The translations under genes were made by a program, and so were the position numbers. A stretch of DNA of 64,000 nucleotides from Paraburkholderia agricolaris (GTDB taxonomy: Bacteria; Pseudomonadota; Gammaproteobacteria; Burkholderiales; Burkholderiaceae), in contig NZ_QPER01000001.1 of the NCBI RefSeq assembly GCF_009455635.1, forward strand, positions 2,046,001 through 2,110,000, in the 5' to 3' direction. Of this stretch, positions 26,628 through 36,035 are shown piece after piece; positions within the stretch are counted from its first letter, which is position 1, and the number at the start of each line of letters is the position of its first letter. The notes under the pieces were generated by a model. That model saw only the letters and a program-made list of their open reading frames with translations, ran no database searches and was not told the origin of the DNA.

Positions 26628-27182
26628 ATGACCATGCGATCGGACCCGGCCAGTTTCTCGCGCTATGCATCAGGCTATGACGGCGTAGCCAGGTTTCTCC
26701 ACTGGCTGGTGGTCTTGCTGATTGCCGCGCAGTTCGTGATCGGTTGGACCATGCCGGATATCCATAAGGGCACGCGGCCCGACGGCCTGATCGCGTGGCA
26801 CCTCGGTGTGGGTGCAACACTGATTGCAGCGGTGCTGGTGAGAATCGTCTGGCGTCTTACGCACACGCCAGCACCTGCATCGCTTTCGCCTTTTTTCCGT
26901 GTCGTTTCAAACATCACGCACGGTCTTCTTTATCTCGCGCTTGTGGTTGTGCCCGTGCTGGGATGGGCCAATGCGTCTTCGCGCGGATGGTCCGTCAAGC
27001 TGCTCGGTGTGTTGCCATACCCCGGCATCGCGCCGGTCGGCTCGTCAGTCGGACATGAAATGGGCGATATCCATGGCTATCTGGCCTGGGTGTTGTTCGC
27101 GCTGATCGCGCTGCATATCGCGGCAGCGCTGTTTCATCGCCTGGTGCTCAAGGATCAGACGTTGCAGCGCATGCTGCCGTGA
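26628..27182 (+). CDS. Cytochrome b561 family protein
   Basis: This 184-residue integral membrane diheme b-type cytochrome has four predicted helices. Candidate haem ligands are His in ARFLHWL (helix 1), IAWHLGVG (helix 2), and DIHGYLAW and LHIAAALFH (helix 4). The family moves electrons from quinol to periplasmic acceptors, for example superoxide in E. coli CybB. The partner here is unknown. ATG 26628 and 26634 are both possible starts. Confidence 0.85.
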   Translation: MTMRSDPASFSRYASGYDGVARFLHWLVVLLIAAQFVIGWTMPDIHKGTRPDGLIAWHLGVGATLIAAVLVRIVWRLTHTPAPASLSPFFRVVSNITHGLLYLALVVVPVLGWANASSRGWSVKLLGVLPYPGIAPVGSSVGHEMGDIHGYLAWVLFALIALHIAAALFHRLVLKDQTLQRMLP

Positions 27183-27336
27183 TTCTGCCGTGATTGTGGC
27201 GATTTTGACGTCATCGCATCCGCGCGCGATCGTCATGCCCGAATGCGTGATAAGCACAGAAAAAACAAGTGTTTTACGTGCGCCGTCAACACTGGTTAGA
27301 TCGAGGCATCGTCCTTGAACCCAGGAGTTGCCTCGC

Positions 27337-28269
27337 ATGTCGAATCTCAGTCTCGCGACGTCCAACGCGTTGGACATTCATCCTGTCACCGGCCGCATTG
27401 GCGCGGAAATTCGCGGCGTGCGCCTGTCGGGCCAACTCGAACCGGCAACCGTCGAAGCGATTCGCGCCGCACTGGTGCGCCACAAGGTGATCTTTTTTCG
27501 CGGCCAGGCGCACTTGCAGGACGCGGATCAGGAAGCCTTCGCGAGGCTGCTCGGCGACCCGGTTTCGCATCCCACGGTGCCGGTGGTGGATGGCACCGAC
27601 CACCTGCTCGAACTCGATTCACATCGCGGTGGCCGCGCGAATTCGTGGCATACGGACGTGACGTTCGTCGATGCGTATCCGCAGGCGTCGATCCTGCGCG
27701 GCGTGACGATTCCGGAGGTGGGTGGCGACACCGTCTGGGCCAACACCGCCACGGCTTACGACGATCTGCCGCCGCCGCTCAAAGCGCTCGCCGAGCAACT
27801 GTGGGCGGTGCACAGCAATGAATACGACTACGCGAGCTATGGCAACGTCGGAGACCGTGGCCGGGATGCCGAAGCGCTCAAACGCTATCGCGAAGTGTTC
27901 GTGTCGACGCGCTACGAGACCGAGCATCCGGTCGTGCGTGTCCATCCGGAAACCGGCGAAAAGACGCTGATACTCGGCCATTTCGTGAAGAATTTCGTCG
28001 GCCTCACGCCGGCTGCGTCGGCGCATGTGCTGGAATTGCTGCAAGCCTACGTGACGCGACTCGAGAACATTGTGCGCTGGCGCTGGCAGGCAGGCGACGT
28101 TGCGATCTGGGACAACCGCGCGACCCAGCACTATGCCGTCAACGACTACGGCGATGCTCACCGCGTGGTGCGTCGCGTGACGCTGAAGGGGGACGTACCG
28201 GTCAGTGTCGACGGACGCCGCAGTTTTACGCGCAGCGTCGAGCCGAATCCGGCTGTGAAGGCCGCTTGA
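27337..28269 (+). CDS. TauD/TfdA-family 2-oxoglutarate-dependent dioxygenase
   Basis: This 310-residue Fe(II)/2-oxoglutarate enzyme has the metal-binding facial triad HTD in SWHTDVTF (about residues 101-108) and a distal His in [10 protein letters not shown], plus the 2-oxoglutarate Arg in HRVVRRVTL. TauD releases sulfite from taurine; TfdA cleaves 2,4-D. The substrate is not fixed by sequence. A sulfonate-type ABC importer 8 kb away makes a sulfonate possible. ATG 27337 has AGGAG 9 bp upstream. Confidence 0.85.
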   Translation: MSNLSLATSNALDIHPVTGRIGAEIRGVRLSGQLEPATVEAIRAALVRHKVIFFRGQAHLQDADQEAFARLLGDPVSHPTVPVVDGTDHLLELDSHRGGRANSWHTDVTFVDAYPQASILRGVTIPEVGGDTVWANTATAYDDLPPPLKALAEQLWAVHSNEYDYASYGNVGDRGRDAEALKRYREVFVSTRYETEHPVVRVHPETGEKTLILGHFVKNFVGLTPAASAHVLELLQAYVTRLENIVRWRWQAGDVAIWDNRATQHYAVNDYGDAHRVVRRVTLKGDVPVSVDGRRSFTRSVEPNPAVKAA

Positions 28270-28292
28270 ATCTCGCGAGGCGTTTCGCGGTT

Positions 28293-29183
28293 TTAGCTCA
28301 AGCCTTCGATAGCGGCTTGCTCATCTGTCGCCGCCTCGCGATAGCCAAGCCGCGCCGAGATCGCGAGCCCCGATTGCTTGAGTAGGGCGACGTAGTGCGA
28401 TTTCGTGTCGGCGCCGCAGCGCATGGTTGGAAACGAAATCGACAGGCCGGCGATCACGCGGCCAAAGCGGTCGAACACCGGCACCGCGAGACATTGCAGG
28501 CCTTCTTCCTGCTCCTCGTTGTCCTCGCCATAGCCTTGCTCACGCACCCGCGGCAGGATGCTGAGCACGGCGTCGGCGCAGGCGAGCGTCTTTTGCGTCG
28601 ACTTGCGGAATTCCACGTGCGAGAGGACTTCGCGTGCTTCGGCCGGCGGCATCCACGCAAGCAGCACCTTGCCGATTGCCGTACTGTGCAGCGGATTGCG
28701 GCGGCCGATTCGCGATTGCATGCGCAGCCCGTAATCGGCGTCGATCTTGTGGATGTAAATGATGGCGTCTTCATCGAACGCGCCGAGGTGGACTGCCTCG
28801 CGCGTGACCTGGCCGATATGGCGCATCTCGATGTCGGCCTCGCGCACCAGGTCGACGCTCTCCAGCGCTTTCGCGCCGAGTTCGAACAGGCGAATGGTTA
28901 GCCGGTAACGCTCGGTTTCGACTTCCTGGGTCACATAGCCGAGCGCTTTCAGTGTCTGAATTACGCGGTGCACGGTGGTCTTCGACATATCGAGCCGCTG
29001 CGACAATTCGCTGATGCCGATCTGTCCGCTGTCGCCGATCGCGCCGAGAATCGCAAAGACCCTGCCGATCGACGAGGCCGACTCGCCCTTGTCGTTGGCG
29101 AGGCCACCCGCGCCACCCGCGCCGTCCCCATCTTGCGCGTACGCGCTGTCGTCGCCTCTGCGCTGTTTGCCCATTGCTGCCAT
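28293..29183 (-). CDS. IclR-family regulator, probable KdgR
   Basis: This 296-residue regulator has an N-terminal winged helix (GQIGISELSQRLDMSKTTVHRVIQTLKALGYV, about residues 54-86) and a C-terminal IclR effector domain. It lies next to kduD, kduI and kdgT. IclR-type KdgR proteins repress uronate genes and respond to 2-keto-3-deoxygluconate, so a local KdgR role is a good inference. ATG 29183 has GGAAGG nearby. Confidence 0.8.
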   Translation of the reverse strand: MAAMGKQRRGDDSAYAQDGDGAGGAGGLANDKGESASSIGRVFAILGAIGDSGQIGISELSQRLDMSKTTVHRVIQTLKALGYVTQEVETERYRLTIRLFELGAKALESVDLVREADIEMRHIGQVTREAVHLGAFDEDAIIYIHKIDADYGLRMQSRIGRRNPLHSTAIGKVLLAWMPPAEAREVLSHVEFRKSTQKTLACADAVLSILPRVREQGYGEDNEEQEEGLQCLAVPVFDRFGRVIAGLSISFPTMRCGADTKSHYVALLKQSGLAISARLGYREAATDEQAAIEGLS

Positions 29184-29315
29184 TTCCGTCCTTCCCCTGT
29201 TGATGCCAACCTGATCAAAAATCGATCATGGCCCTGGCCGAGCGTTCTTCGGCGCCGAGAGGATACCGTGTCCCGCGATCCGTGCAACCCGTGCTCGACC
29301 CGTGCTGCTGTCACG

Positions 29316-30070
29316 CTAGCGCGCAAGCCAGCCGCCGTCTACGGCAAGCGTATGCCCGTGCACGTAGTCCGACGCCGATGAAGCGAGGAATACAACCGGT
29401 CCCGCGAGATCCTCCGGCGTGCCCAGCGGCCTGCCGGCACGCGGCTGAGAATTTCTTCGTTACGCTGCGTGTCGCCGCGCAGCGCTGCTGTGTTCGCGGT
29501 CGCCATGTAGCCCGGAGCGATCGCGTTCACGTTGATGCCGTGCGCGGCCCATTCATTCGCGAGCAGCCGCGTAAGACCGAGCACGCCGCTTTTCGACGCC
29601 GTGTAGGACGCCACGCGTATGCCGCCCTGGAACGACAGCATCGACGCGACGTTGATGATCTTGCCGCCGCTTTGCTGTTGCACGAACTGCCGCGCCACGG
29701 CCTGTGAAAGAAAGAACACGCTCTTCAGGTTGACGTCCATGACGGCGTCCCAGTCGGCCTCGCTGAAGTCGAGTGCGTCCTCGCGGCGGATGATGCCCGC
29801 GTTGTTCACGAGCACGTCGACGCGGCCAAATGCTTCGACGGCGGCGCGCACGATGTCCTCGACCGGGGCGATCGACGCGAGGTCGGCGCGCACATCCGCG
29901 AAGCGGCGGCCGGCCGCCTTGACATGTGCGGGCGTGGCGCCGGCGTCCGCGCGGCTCACGCCGACGATATCGCAGCCGGCCGTGGCAAGCGCGACGGCCA
30001 TGCCGGCACCGAGGCCCGCATTGCTGCCGGTGACGATAGCGACCTTGCCGGTCAGATCGAAGGTGTTCAC
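29316..30070 (-). pseudogene. kduD: 2-dehydro-3-deoxy-D-gluconate 5-dehydrogenase, frameshifted
   Basis: This short-chain dehydrogenase reduces 2,5-diketo-3-deoxygluconate with NADH to 2-keto-3-deoxygluconate. The NAD site TGSNAGLG, the NNAG motif and the YTASK catalytic Tyr/Lys are intact, and the end of the family ([10 protein letters not shown]) is present, but in another frame. The break is at three C on the plus strand (29422-29424); adding one restores [13 protein letters not shown] and a 251-residue protein, the usual size. The start is GTG 30070 with AGGAG upstream. It lies downstream of kduI on the same strand. Confidence 0.83.
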
Positions 30071-30161
30071 TGTGCGTGGGCTCCTATGGTGCTGAGGGTG
30101 CCGAGGGTGCCAATGGTGCCTTTCCTGCCGGTCGTATCCGGAGTGGCCAGCATGCCGCGCA

Positions 30162-30998
30162 TCAACGCAGATCGCGCACGGCGAGGTGATCCATATCGCT
30201 GAACACCTGATTTTCGCCAACCATGCCCCAGATGAAGGTGTACGCGCGCGTGCCGACGCCCGAGTGAATCGACCAGCTCGGCGAGATCACGGCTTGCTCG
30301 TTGTGCACGAGAATGTGCCGTGTCTGGCTCGGCTCGCCCATCATGTGGAAAACGGCTGCGTCGTCGGCGATATTGAAATAGAAATACACCTCCATGCGGC
30401 GCTCGTGCGTGTGGCACGGCATCGTGTTCCAGAGGTTGCCCGGCTCGAGTTTGGTCATGCCCATCGAGAGCTGGAAGGTGGGCAATACCTCGGGGACGAT
30501 GAACTTGTAGATGGTGCGGCGGTTGCTTGTTTCGGGCGCGCCGAGCGTTTCGGGCGAGGCCTGTGCGAGTGAGATCGTGCGGGTGGGATACGTCTCGTGG
30601 GCGGGCGCGCAGTTCAGATAGAACTTCGCGGGGCGCGCCGCATCGTCGCTGCCGAATGCAACGGCCTGCGCGCCCTTGCCGATATAGATGGCTTCTTCAT
30701 TGCGCACCGTGTGGCGCGTGCCGTTCACGTCGACCCAGCCATCGCCGCCGATATTGATCGCGCCGAGTTCGCGGCGTTCCAGCAAGTAGTTGACGCCGAT
30801 TGCCTTGCCAAGCGAGGCGGGCAGTTCGACCGCGCGCGAGGCCGGCCATACGCCGCCGACGATGATGCGGTCGATGTGACTGTAGGTGAGTTGCAGCGCG
30901 TCGCGTTCGAACACCTGCTCGACGAGAAACTGCTTGCGCAATCCCGCGGTATCCAGCGTCTTCGCGTACTCGCTATTGATGCTCTGTCTCACTTCCAT
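30162..30998 (-). CDS. kduI: 5-dehydro-4-deoxy-D-glucuronate isomerase
   Basis: This 278-residue cupin-type zinc enzyme converts 5-keto-4-deoxyuronate (from pectin or hyaluronate breakdown) to 2,5-diketo-3-deoxygluconate, the substrate of KduD. The metal site [14 protein letters not shown] (H-x-H-x4-E) and the late His in [11 protein letters not shown] are visible, and the N terminus [18 protein letters not shown] is typical. It heads the kduI-kduD transcript and is divergent from kdgT. Confidence 0.93.
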   Translation of the reverse strand: MEVRQSINSEYAKTLDTAGLRKQFLVEQVFERDALQLTYSHIDRIIVGGVWPASRAVELPASLGKAIGVNYLLERRELGAINIGGDGWVDVNGTRHTVRNEEAIYIGKGAQAVAFGSDDAARPAKFYLNCAPAHETYPTRTISLAQASPETLGAPETSNRRTIYKFIVPEVLPTFQLSMGMTKLEPGNLWNTMPCHTHERRMEVYFYFNIADDAAVFHMMGEPSQTRHILVHNEQAVISPSWSIHSGVGTRAYTFIWGMVGENQVFSDMDHLAVRDLR

Positions 30999-31086
30999 TG
31001 TTGTGTTCTCCGATCGGATTGGGCGCCCTGGCAGGCCGTATTGCGGTGCCGGTCTGTTCTCGACTGTAGCGCAGATTTTAAATTAT

Positions 31087-31099
31087 GGAACGCTGGTCC
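31087..31099. promoter_or_regulatory. Candidate IclR/KdgR operator, kduI side
   Basis: GGAACGCTGGTCC is an imperfect copy (one mismatch between arms) of the palindrome found 97 bp away. It lies about 90 bp upstream of kduI, where its promoter should be. IclR-family operators often have TGGAA/TTCCA-type arms. Confidence 0.5.
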
Positions 31100-31183
31100 G
31101 AAAATATTGCAACGCCGCATCAAGAGTAGCAAGGCTTTCAGGCTAACAGCGGGTAAACGATGAGCGGGAAGCTTATCAAAATC

Positions 31184-31196
31184 GGAACGTTGTTCC
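31184..31196. promoter_or_regulatory. Candidate IclR/KdgR operator, kdgT side
   Basis: GGAACGTTGTTCC is a perfect 5-bp-arm palindrome about 106 bp upstream of kdgT. It and its partner at 31087 share GGAACGYTGKTCC, so each divergent gene has one copy. The rest of 30999-31301 shows no other feature. Confidence 0.55.
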
Positions 31197-31301
31197 TATC
31201 GCGGTGCTATATTGCGCCGAAAGGGAGTCGCCCGGCGCAAGAACGGGACATCACCCCGGGTGATCCACCCGATAACTGGACGGAAAGTCCATGGAGGAGG
31301 C

Positions 31302-32324
31302 ATGAAGCTCAAGAAGGCCATCGACCGCATTCCAGGCGGCCTGATGCTGGTGCCATTGCTGCTCGGCGCCTGTGTTCATACGTTTGCACCGGGCGCGGGG
31401 AAATACCTCGGGTCGTTCACGAATGGCCTGATTAGCGGCACCGTGCCGATTCTGGCGGTGTGGTTCTTCTGCATGGGCGCGACCATCGACCTGCGGGCGA
31501 CAGGCGTTGTGCTGCGCAAGTCGGGCACGCTGCTCGTGACCAAAATGGTGGTGGCGTGGATTGCCACGATCGTTGCTTCGCACTTCATTCCGATCGACGG
31601 TGTCAAGGCGGGCCTGTTCGCCGGCCTCTCAGTGCTCGCGATCACGACGTCGATGGACATGACCAACGGCGGCCTCTACGCGGCGGTGATGCAGCAATAC
31701 GGCAGCAAGGAGGAGGCGGGTGCGTTCGTCCTGATGTCGATCGAGTCGGGGCCGCTCGTCAGCATGATCATTCTCGGCGCGACCGGTGTCGCGTTCTTCG
31801 AGCCGCGGCTGTTCGTGGGCGCGGTGCTGCCGTTCCTGATCGGCTTCGCACTGGGCAATCTGGACAGTGACCTGCGCGAGTTCTTTGGCCGCTGCGTGCA
31901 TCCGCTGATTCCGTTTTTCGGCTTCGCGCTCGGCAACGGTATCGACCTTAACGTGATCGTCACGAGCGGCTTGCCAGGCATCGTGCTGGGCCTCGGGGTG
32001 ATCGTCGTGACAGGCATTCCGCTGATCCTCGCGGATCGCTGGATCGCGGGCGGAAATGGGGCGGCGGGGTTGGCGGCTTCGTCGACGGCGGGGGCCGCGG
32101 TAGCGAACCCCGCGATCATCGGCGAGATGATTCCGCGCTTCAAGCCGCTGGTGCCGGCCGCGACGGCGATGGTCGCGACGGCTTGTCTCGTGACGGCGAT
32201 TCTCGTGCCGATTCTGACGGCGCTATGGGTGCGCCGGCATCATGCGCGGGATGCGTTGCGCGAAGAGTTCGCGGCGGCGACAACGCCACCGCAGCCGCTG
32301 GGTGAGCGGGACGTGCACGTTTGA
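31302..32324 (+). CDS. kdgT: 2-keto-3-deoxygluconate permease
   Basis: This 340-residue inner-membrane secondary transporter imports 2-keto-3-deoxygluconate. The N terminus [23 protein letters not shown] and the repeated Gly-rich membrane segments (about ten) match KdgT. ATG 31302 has GGAGGAGG immediately upstream. It is divergent from kduI and, with the IclR gene, completes a compact uronate-use block; no kdgK or kdgA is present. Confidence 0.92.
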   Translation: MKLKKAIDRIPGGLMLVPLLLGACVHTFAPGAGKYLGSFTNGLISGTVPILAVWFFCMGATIDLRATGVVLRKSGTLLVTKMVVAWIATIVASHFIPIDGVKAGLFAGLSVLAITTSMDMTNGGLYAAVMQQYGSKEEAGAFVLMSIESGPLVSMIILGATGVAFFEPRLFVGAVLPFLIGFALGNLDSDLREFFGRCVHPLIPFFGFALGNGIDLNVIVTSGLPGIVLGLGVIVVTGIPLILADRWIAGGNGAAGLAASSTAGAAVANPAIIGEMIPRFKPLVPAATAMVATACLVTAILVPILTALWVRRHHARDALREEFAAATTPPQPLGERDVHV

Positions 32325-32346
32325 AGGTGGCGGGGGCGGCGGGTTC

Positions 32347-32946
32347 TCACCGCCCCAGCTTTTTCTCCAGCATGGCCTTCACCTCCGTCCATTCTTCATC
32401 GATGATGCTAAAGCGCACCGAGTTGCGCTTGCGGCCGTCCGGCATGATCCGTTCATGCCGGACAACGCCTTCCTGTTTCGCGCCGATCCGCAAAATCGCC
32501 GCTCGCGATTTCTCGTTGAGTTCGTCCGTAGTGAACTGCACGCGCACGCATTGCATCGCTTCGAACGCGTGACTCAGCAGCAGGTACTTCGCCTCGGTAT
32601 TCACCACCGAGCGCTGCATCGATGCGCTCAGCCACGTGTGCCCGATTTCCAGCTTCCGGTTCACCCGGTCGATCTTCCAGAAGCGGGTGCTGCCGACAAT
32701 CGCGCCGGTATCGCGCTTCACGATCACAAACGGCATCACCGTGCCTGCCGCGCGCCCATCGAGTGCGGTGGCAATGTAGCTGCCGACGGTTTCCGGCCCC
32801 GGCACGACCGTCAGCTTCATGTTCCACAACTGGCCGTCCGCGGCGGCGTCGAGCAGGCCCTGCGTGTGTTCCTGCTGAAGCGGCTGGAGTTCGACGCTTT
32901 GTCCGGTCAGCGTAGGTTGCATGAGGTGCGGGGCGATGTCGTTCAT
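32347..32946 (-). CDS. GNAT-family N-acetyltransferase, RimJ/RimL-like
   Basis: This 199-residue acetyltransferase has the GNAT fold with IGHTWLSASMQRSVVNTEAKYLLLSHAFE as the acetyl-CoA region and EKSRAAILRIGAKQEG typical of the RimL/Acetyltransf_3 group. The substrate (a protein N terminus or small molecule) is unknown. It is convergent with kdgT and lies downstream of a terminator for the aldehyde dehydrogenase. Confidence 0.82.
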   Translation of the reverse strand: MNDIAPHLMQPTLTGQSVELQPLQQEHTQGLLDAAADGQLWNMKLTVVPGPETVGSYIATALDGRAAGTVMPFVIVKRDTGAIVGSTRFWKIDRVNRKLEIGHTWLSASMQRSVVNTEAKYLLLSHAFEAMQCVRVQFTTDELNEKSRAAILRIGAKQEGVVRHERIMPDGRKRNSVRFSIIDEEWTEVKAMLEKKLGR

Positions 32947-32970
32947 GAGCAGGCAGAATTTCTTTGCAAG

Positions 32971-33000
32971 AAAAAAGTCCGCGAACGAACGCTCGCGGAC
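32971..33000 (-). terminator. Intrinsic terminator after the aldehyde dehydrogenase
   Basis: GTCCGCGA (32977-32984) pairs with TCGCGGAC (32993-33000); on the minus strand the hairpin is followed by six T (complement of 32971-32976). It ends minus-strand transcription from 33069-34514. Confidence 0.85.
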
Positions 33001-33068
33001 CTGGCACTACGATCAAAGCGGCGGACGAGGTCGGCAACCTCGCCCTGAGGCCTCGCGGCCTCGATGTC

Positions 33069-34514
33069 TTAAGCCGCCGTCACCGAAACGGATTTGGTGA
33101 CCAGATAGCCTTCCATCGCTTCCGGACCGCCTTCCGACCCGTAGCCCGAATCCTTCACGCCGCCAAACGGCATTTCCGGCCAGGGCGTGGCAGGCTGGTT
33201 GATCCACAACATGCCGACTTCCATCCGTTGCGACAGCAGGTGCACGTTACTGAACGACTTCGTGAACGCATAGCCGGCCAGACCGTACGGCAGGCGATTC
33301 GCCTCGGTGATCGCTTCTTCGAGCGTGTCGAAACCGCGGATCGCGGCGATCGGGCCAAACGGCTCGTTGTTGAACACGTCCGATTCGAGCGATACGTTGG
33401 TCAGCACGGTCGGCGCGAAGAAGTTGCCCTCCGAGCCTACGCGTTCGCCGCCCGTCTCGACCTTGGCACCGGTCTTGCGCGCGTCGTCAAGCACCTTGCT
33501 CATGGCGGTGAGACGGCGCGCATTGGCGAGCGGCCCGAGGGTCGTGCCTTCGGCCAGACCGTCGCCGAGCTTGAGGCTTTCAGCATGTTTGACGAGCGCC
33601 GCGGCGAATTCTTCGCGGATGCTGTTGTGCACCAGAAAGCGGGTCGGCGAAATACAGACCTGGCCGGCATTGCGGAACTTCGCACCCCCTGCGGCCCTGA
33701 CGGCCAGCGCTACGTCGGCATCTTCTGCCACGATGACGGGCGCGTGACCGCCCAATTCCATCGTCGCGCGCTTCATGTGCGCGCCCGCCAGTGCGGCCAG
33801 TTGCTTGCCGACCGGGGTCGAACCCGTGAACGTGACCTTGCGGATCACCGGGTGCGGAATCAGGTAGCTGGAAATCTCGGCCGGATCGCCGAACACCAGG
33901 CCGACCGTGCCGGCCGGCACGCCGGCTTCAACGAATGCCTGCAGCAGCGCCGCCGGCGACGCCGGGGTTTCTTCCGGCGCCTTGACGAGGAACGAGCAGC
34001 CGCACGCGAGCGCCGCGCTCAGCTTGCGCACGACCTGATTGACCGGGAAATTCCACGGCGTGAACGCGGCTACCGGACCGATCGGCTCCTTGAGCACCGT
34101 TTGCTGCACTGCCAGATTGCGTGAGGGTACGATCCGGCCGTAGACGCGGCGGCCCTCGTCGGCGAACCATTCGATGATGTCCGCGGCGGACAGCATTTCG
34201 ACGCGTGCCTCGGCGAACGGCTTGCCCTGTTCCTGGGTCATCAGACGGGCGATGTCGGAAGCGCGTTCGCGCACCAGCGCGGCAGCTTTGCGCATGGTGG
34301 TGGCACGTTCGTTGGCCGGAATTTTGCGCCAGGCTTCGAAGCCGCGTTGCGCGGCGGCCAGCGCCCGGTCGAGATCGGCGATGCCGGCGTGGGCCACCTT
34401 GCCGATAGCCTTGCCGGTGGCAGGATTGATGACGTCGAGGGTTTTGCCGCTGGCGGCGTCGCACCACTCGCCGTTAATCAGAAGACGGGTATCGGTATAG
34501 CTCGAGGTGGCCAT
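33069..34514 (-). CDS. NAD(P)-dependent aldehyde dehydrogenase, succinate-semialdehyde type
   Basis: This 481-residue enzyme oxidises an aldehyde to the acid. The catalytic Glu is in MELGGHAP and the catalytic Cys in [11 protein letters not shown]; the cofactor site is FTGSTPVGK. The [32 protein letters not shown] region is close to the succinate-semialdehyde dehydrogenase subgroup. ATG 34514 follows AGGAA; upstream in-frame codons have no such support. It is divergent from cspA. The true substrate is uncertain. Confidence 0.87.
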   Translation of the reverse strand: MATSSYTDTRLLINGEWCDAASGKTLDVINPATGKAIGKVAHAGIADLDRALAAAQRGFEAWRKIPANERATTMRKAAALVRERASDIARLMTQEQGKPFAEARVEMLSAADIIEWFADEGRRVYGRIVPSRNLAVQQTVLKEPIGPVAAFTPWNFPVNQVVRKLSAALACGCSFLVKAPEETPASPAALLQAFVEAGVPAGTVGLVFGDPAEISSYLIPHPVIRKVTFTGSTPVGKQLAALAGAHMKRATMELGGHAPVIVAEDADVALAVRAAGGAKFRNAGQVCISPTRFLVHNSIREEFAAALVKHAESLKLGDGLAEGTTLGPLANARRLTAMSKVLDDARKTGAKVETGGERVGSEGNFFAPTVLTNVSLESDVFNNEPFGPIAAIRGFDTLEEAITEANRLPYGLAGYAFTKSFSNVHLLSQRMEVGMLWINQPATPWPEMPFGGVKDSGYGSEGGPEAMEGYLVTKSVSVTAA

Positions 34515-34885
34515 GCTGGGTTCCTGTAAGTGGGAAAACGACAGGCCGCGCGGTTGGGGTACTGGCTGAACCTGCGCGGCCAAGGCTGGACTGCCGATAG
34601 CAAACATCTTATCTGATTGCGCGCGATTGCATCGGCAGCACGCCTATCAGGCGTGCGCGGCACGGGCCTTGCTACTCCGGTTGCCGCGGCAGACAAACGC
34701 CTGTCTGAGCGTTGCCGCGCAAACAGGCGTAAAGTCAAGCAGCAGTCGCAGGAACCGGCGGGAGCCAGCAGCGTGGAATGGTGCGGCGAGTGAGCAAAAA
34801 GCGGCACTCGATGCAGCGATCGAAAGCAGCAGGTAAAAGACGGCGAATGCAACCCGTTCAACCAAGGTGCAAACGAGGAATCGAC
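34515..34885. other. Divergent intergenic region and long cspA leader
   Basis: The region separates the aldehyde dehydrogenase from cspA. It includes an inverted repeat ACGCCTGT (34697-34704) / ACAGGCGT (34723-34730). cspA genes normally have a long structured 5' UTR, and most of this stretch could serve as one; no consensus cold box was recognised. Confidence 0.45.
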
Positions 34886-35089
34886 ATGCCAACCGGTACA
34901 GTGAAGTGGTTCAATGACGCGAAGGGCTTTGGCTTTATCACACCGGACGACGGTGGCGAGGATCTGTTTGCCCATTTCTCGGAAATTCGCAGCGAAGGTT
35001 TCAAATCGCTGCAGGAAAACCAGAAGGTCAGCTTCGAAATCAAGCAGGGACCGAAGGGCAAGCAGGCGGCGGACATCAAGCCGGTGTGA
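34886..35089 (+). CDS. cspA: Cold-shock protein, CspA family
   Basis: This 67-residue single cold-shock domain binds single-stranded RNA/DNA and melts mRNA structure. RNP1 (KGFGFI, residues 13-18) and RNP2 (DLFAHF) are intact, and the N terminus [17 protein letters not shown] is typical of Burkholderia CspA. A GAGGAA site lies before ATG 34886. An upstream frame extends further but is not supported. Confidence 0.95.
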   Translation: MPTGTVKWFNDAKGFGFITPDDGGEDLFAHFSEIRSEGFKSLQENQKVSFEIKQGPKGKQAADIKPV

Positions 35090-35107
35090 AGCAGTAGCGC
35101 AGTAGAA

Positions 35108-35143
35108 GGTCCGCACGCGCCAAGGTGTGCGGACCGGCGGGTT
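35108..35143 (+). terminator. Hairpin after cspA, probable terminator
   Basis: GGTCCGCAC (35108-35116) pairs with GTGCGGACC (35127-35135), followed by GGCGGGTTTT. The stem is strong but the T-tract is short and offset, so efficiency is uncertain. Confidence 0.55.
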
Positions 35144-35181
35144 TTGACGGGGCGCGGGCGATTCGCTCGCGCTCGTCATGC

Positions 35182-35241
35182 GAATTCGCCTGAATTCACC
35201 CGATTTCGCTTAAATTCGCTTACGTTCGCTTAAATTCGCGC
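35182..35241. repeat. Six imperfect 10-bp tandem units
   Basis: The sequence falls into six consecutive 10-bp units related to AAATTCGCTT (starts 35182, 35192, 35202, 35212, 35222, 35232). It lies between the convergent cspA and ABC-transporter genes, 17 bp from the ATPase stop. Confidence 0.75.
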
Positions 35242-35258
35242 AACGCGGGAATGTCCGT

Positions 35259-36035
35259 TTATGCGTAGGCGTTTCGCGCCGCGCCAATCCCCTCGAGCAA
35301 TTCGTTTCGCACGCCGGCGAGCGCGTTATCACGCCGGTCGCGCGGATGCGATGCGGCAATGCCGAGGTCGCGCACCAGCCGCCCGGCGCCATGCGGGCCC
35401 GCCGTGTTGAGCAGCAGGACGCGATCGGACAGATAAAGCGCCTCATCCAGATCGTGCGTGACGATCAGCGCCGCCGTGCCGTGGGCGCGCGTCAGCGATA
35501 ACAGCAGGTCCTGCAGACGCATGCGGGTCATGGCGTCCACCGCGCTGAACGGTTCGTCGAGCAGCAGCAGGTCGGGTTGCGGGAACAAGCCACGCGCGAG
35601 CGCCACCCGTTGCGCCATGCCGCCCGAAAGCTGCTTGGGCAGCGCCGCACCGGTGCCGGCCAAACCGACCTCGCCGAGCAGTTGAGCCACGCGCGGGTCC
35701 GCGCCTTGCCGTGGACCGGCGGAAAACGCGACGTTGTCGGCCACGCTCAGCCATGGCAGCAGGCGAGGTTCCTGAAAGATCACGCCGAGGCGTGGCGACG
35801 GCCCGTGCTGCGCCACGCCGTCGAGCACAATCTCGCCCTCGAAATCGCGATCGAGACCGGCCAGCACGCGCAGCAGCGTGCTCTTGCCGCATCCGCTCGG
35901 GCCGACCAGACTCACGATCTCCCCACGTGCAATCTCGAAGCTCACGCGTTCGAGTACCGCGCGCGCTTCGTAGCGCTTGCTGACGGCGCGAACCTGGAGC
36001 AGGGGTGCCTGATTCAAAAGCGCTGCGGCGTTCAA
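35259..36035 (-). CDS. ABC importer ATPase, sulfonate/nitrate/taurine type
   Basis: This 258-residue ATPase has Walker A GPSGCGKST, Q-loop FQEPRLLPW, signature LSGGMAQR, Walker B LLLLDEP and H-loop THDLDEA, all of the SsuB/TauB subgroup. The start is TTG 36035, overlapping the permease stop and preceded by GAGG, which gives translational coupling; an upstream ATG lies within the permease. It energises uptake through the permease encoded just upstream. Confidence 0.85.
   Translation of the reverse strand: MNAAALLNQAPLLQVRAVSKRYEARAVLERVSFEIARGEIVSLVGPSGCGKSTLLRVLAGLDRDFEGEIVLDGVAQHGPSPRLGVIFQEPRLLPWLSVADNVAFSAGPRQGADPRVAQLLGEVGLAGTGAALPKQLSGGMAQRVALARGLFPQPDLLLLDEPFSAVDAMTRMRLQDLLLSLTRAHGTAALIVTHDLDEALYLSDRVLLLNTAGPHGAGRLVRDLGIAASHPRDRRDNALAGVRNELLEGIGAARNAYA

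Noticed and set aside
34515..34885. Metabolite riboswitch in the cspA leader
   Set aside because: No aptamer consensus could be recognised; a structured cold-shock leader explains the inverted repeat more simply.
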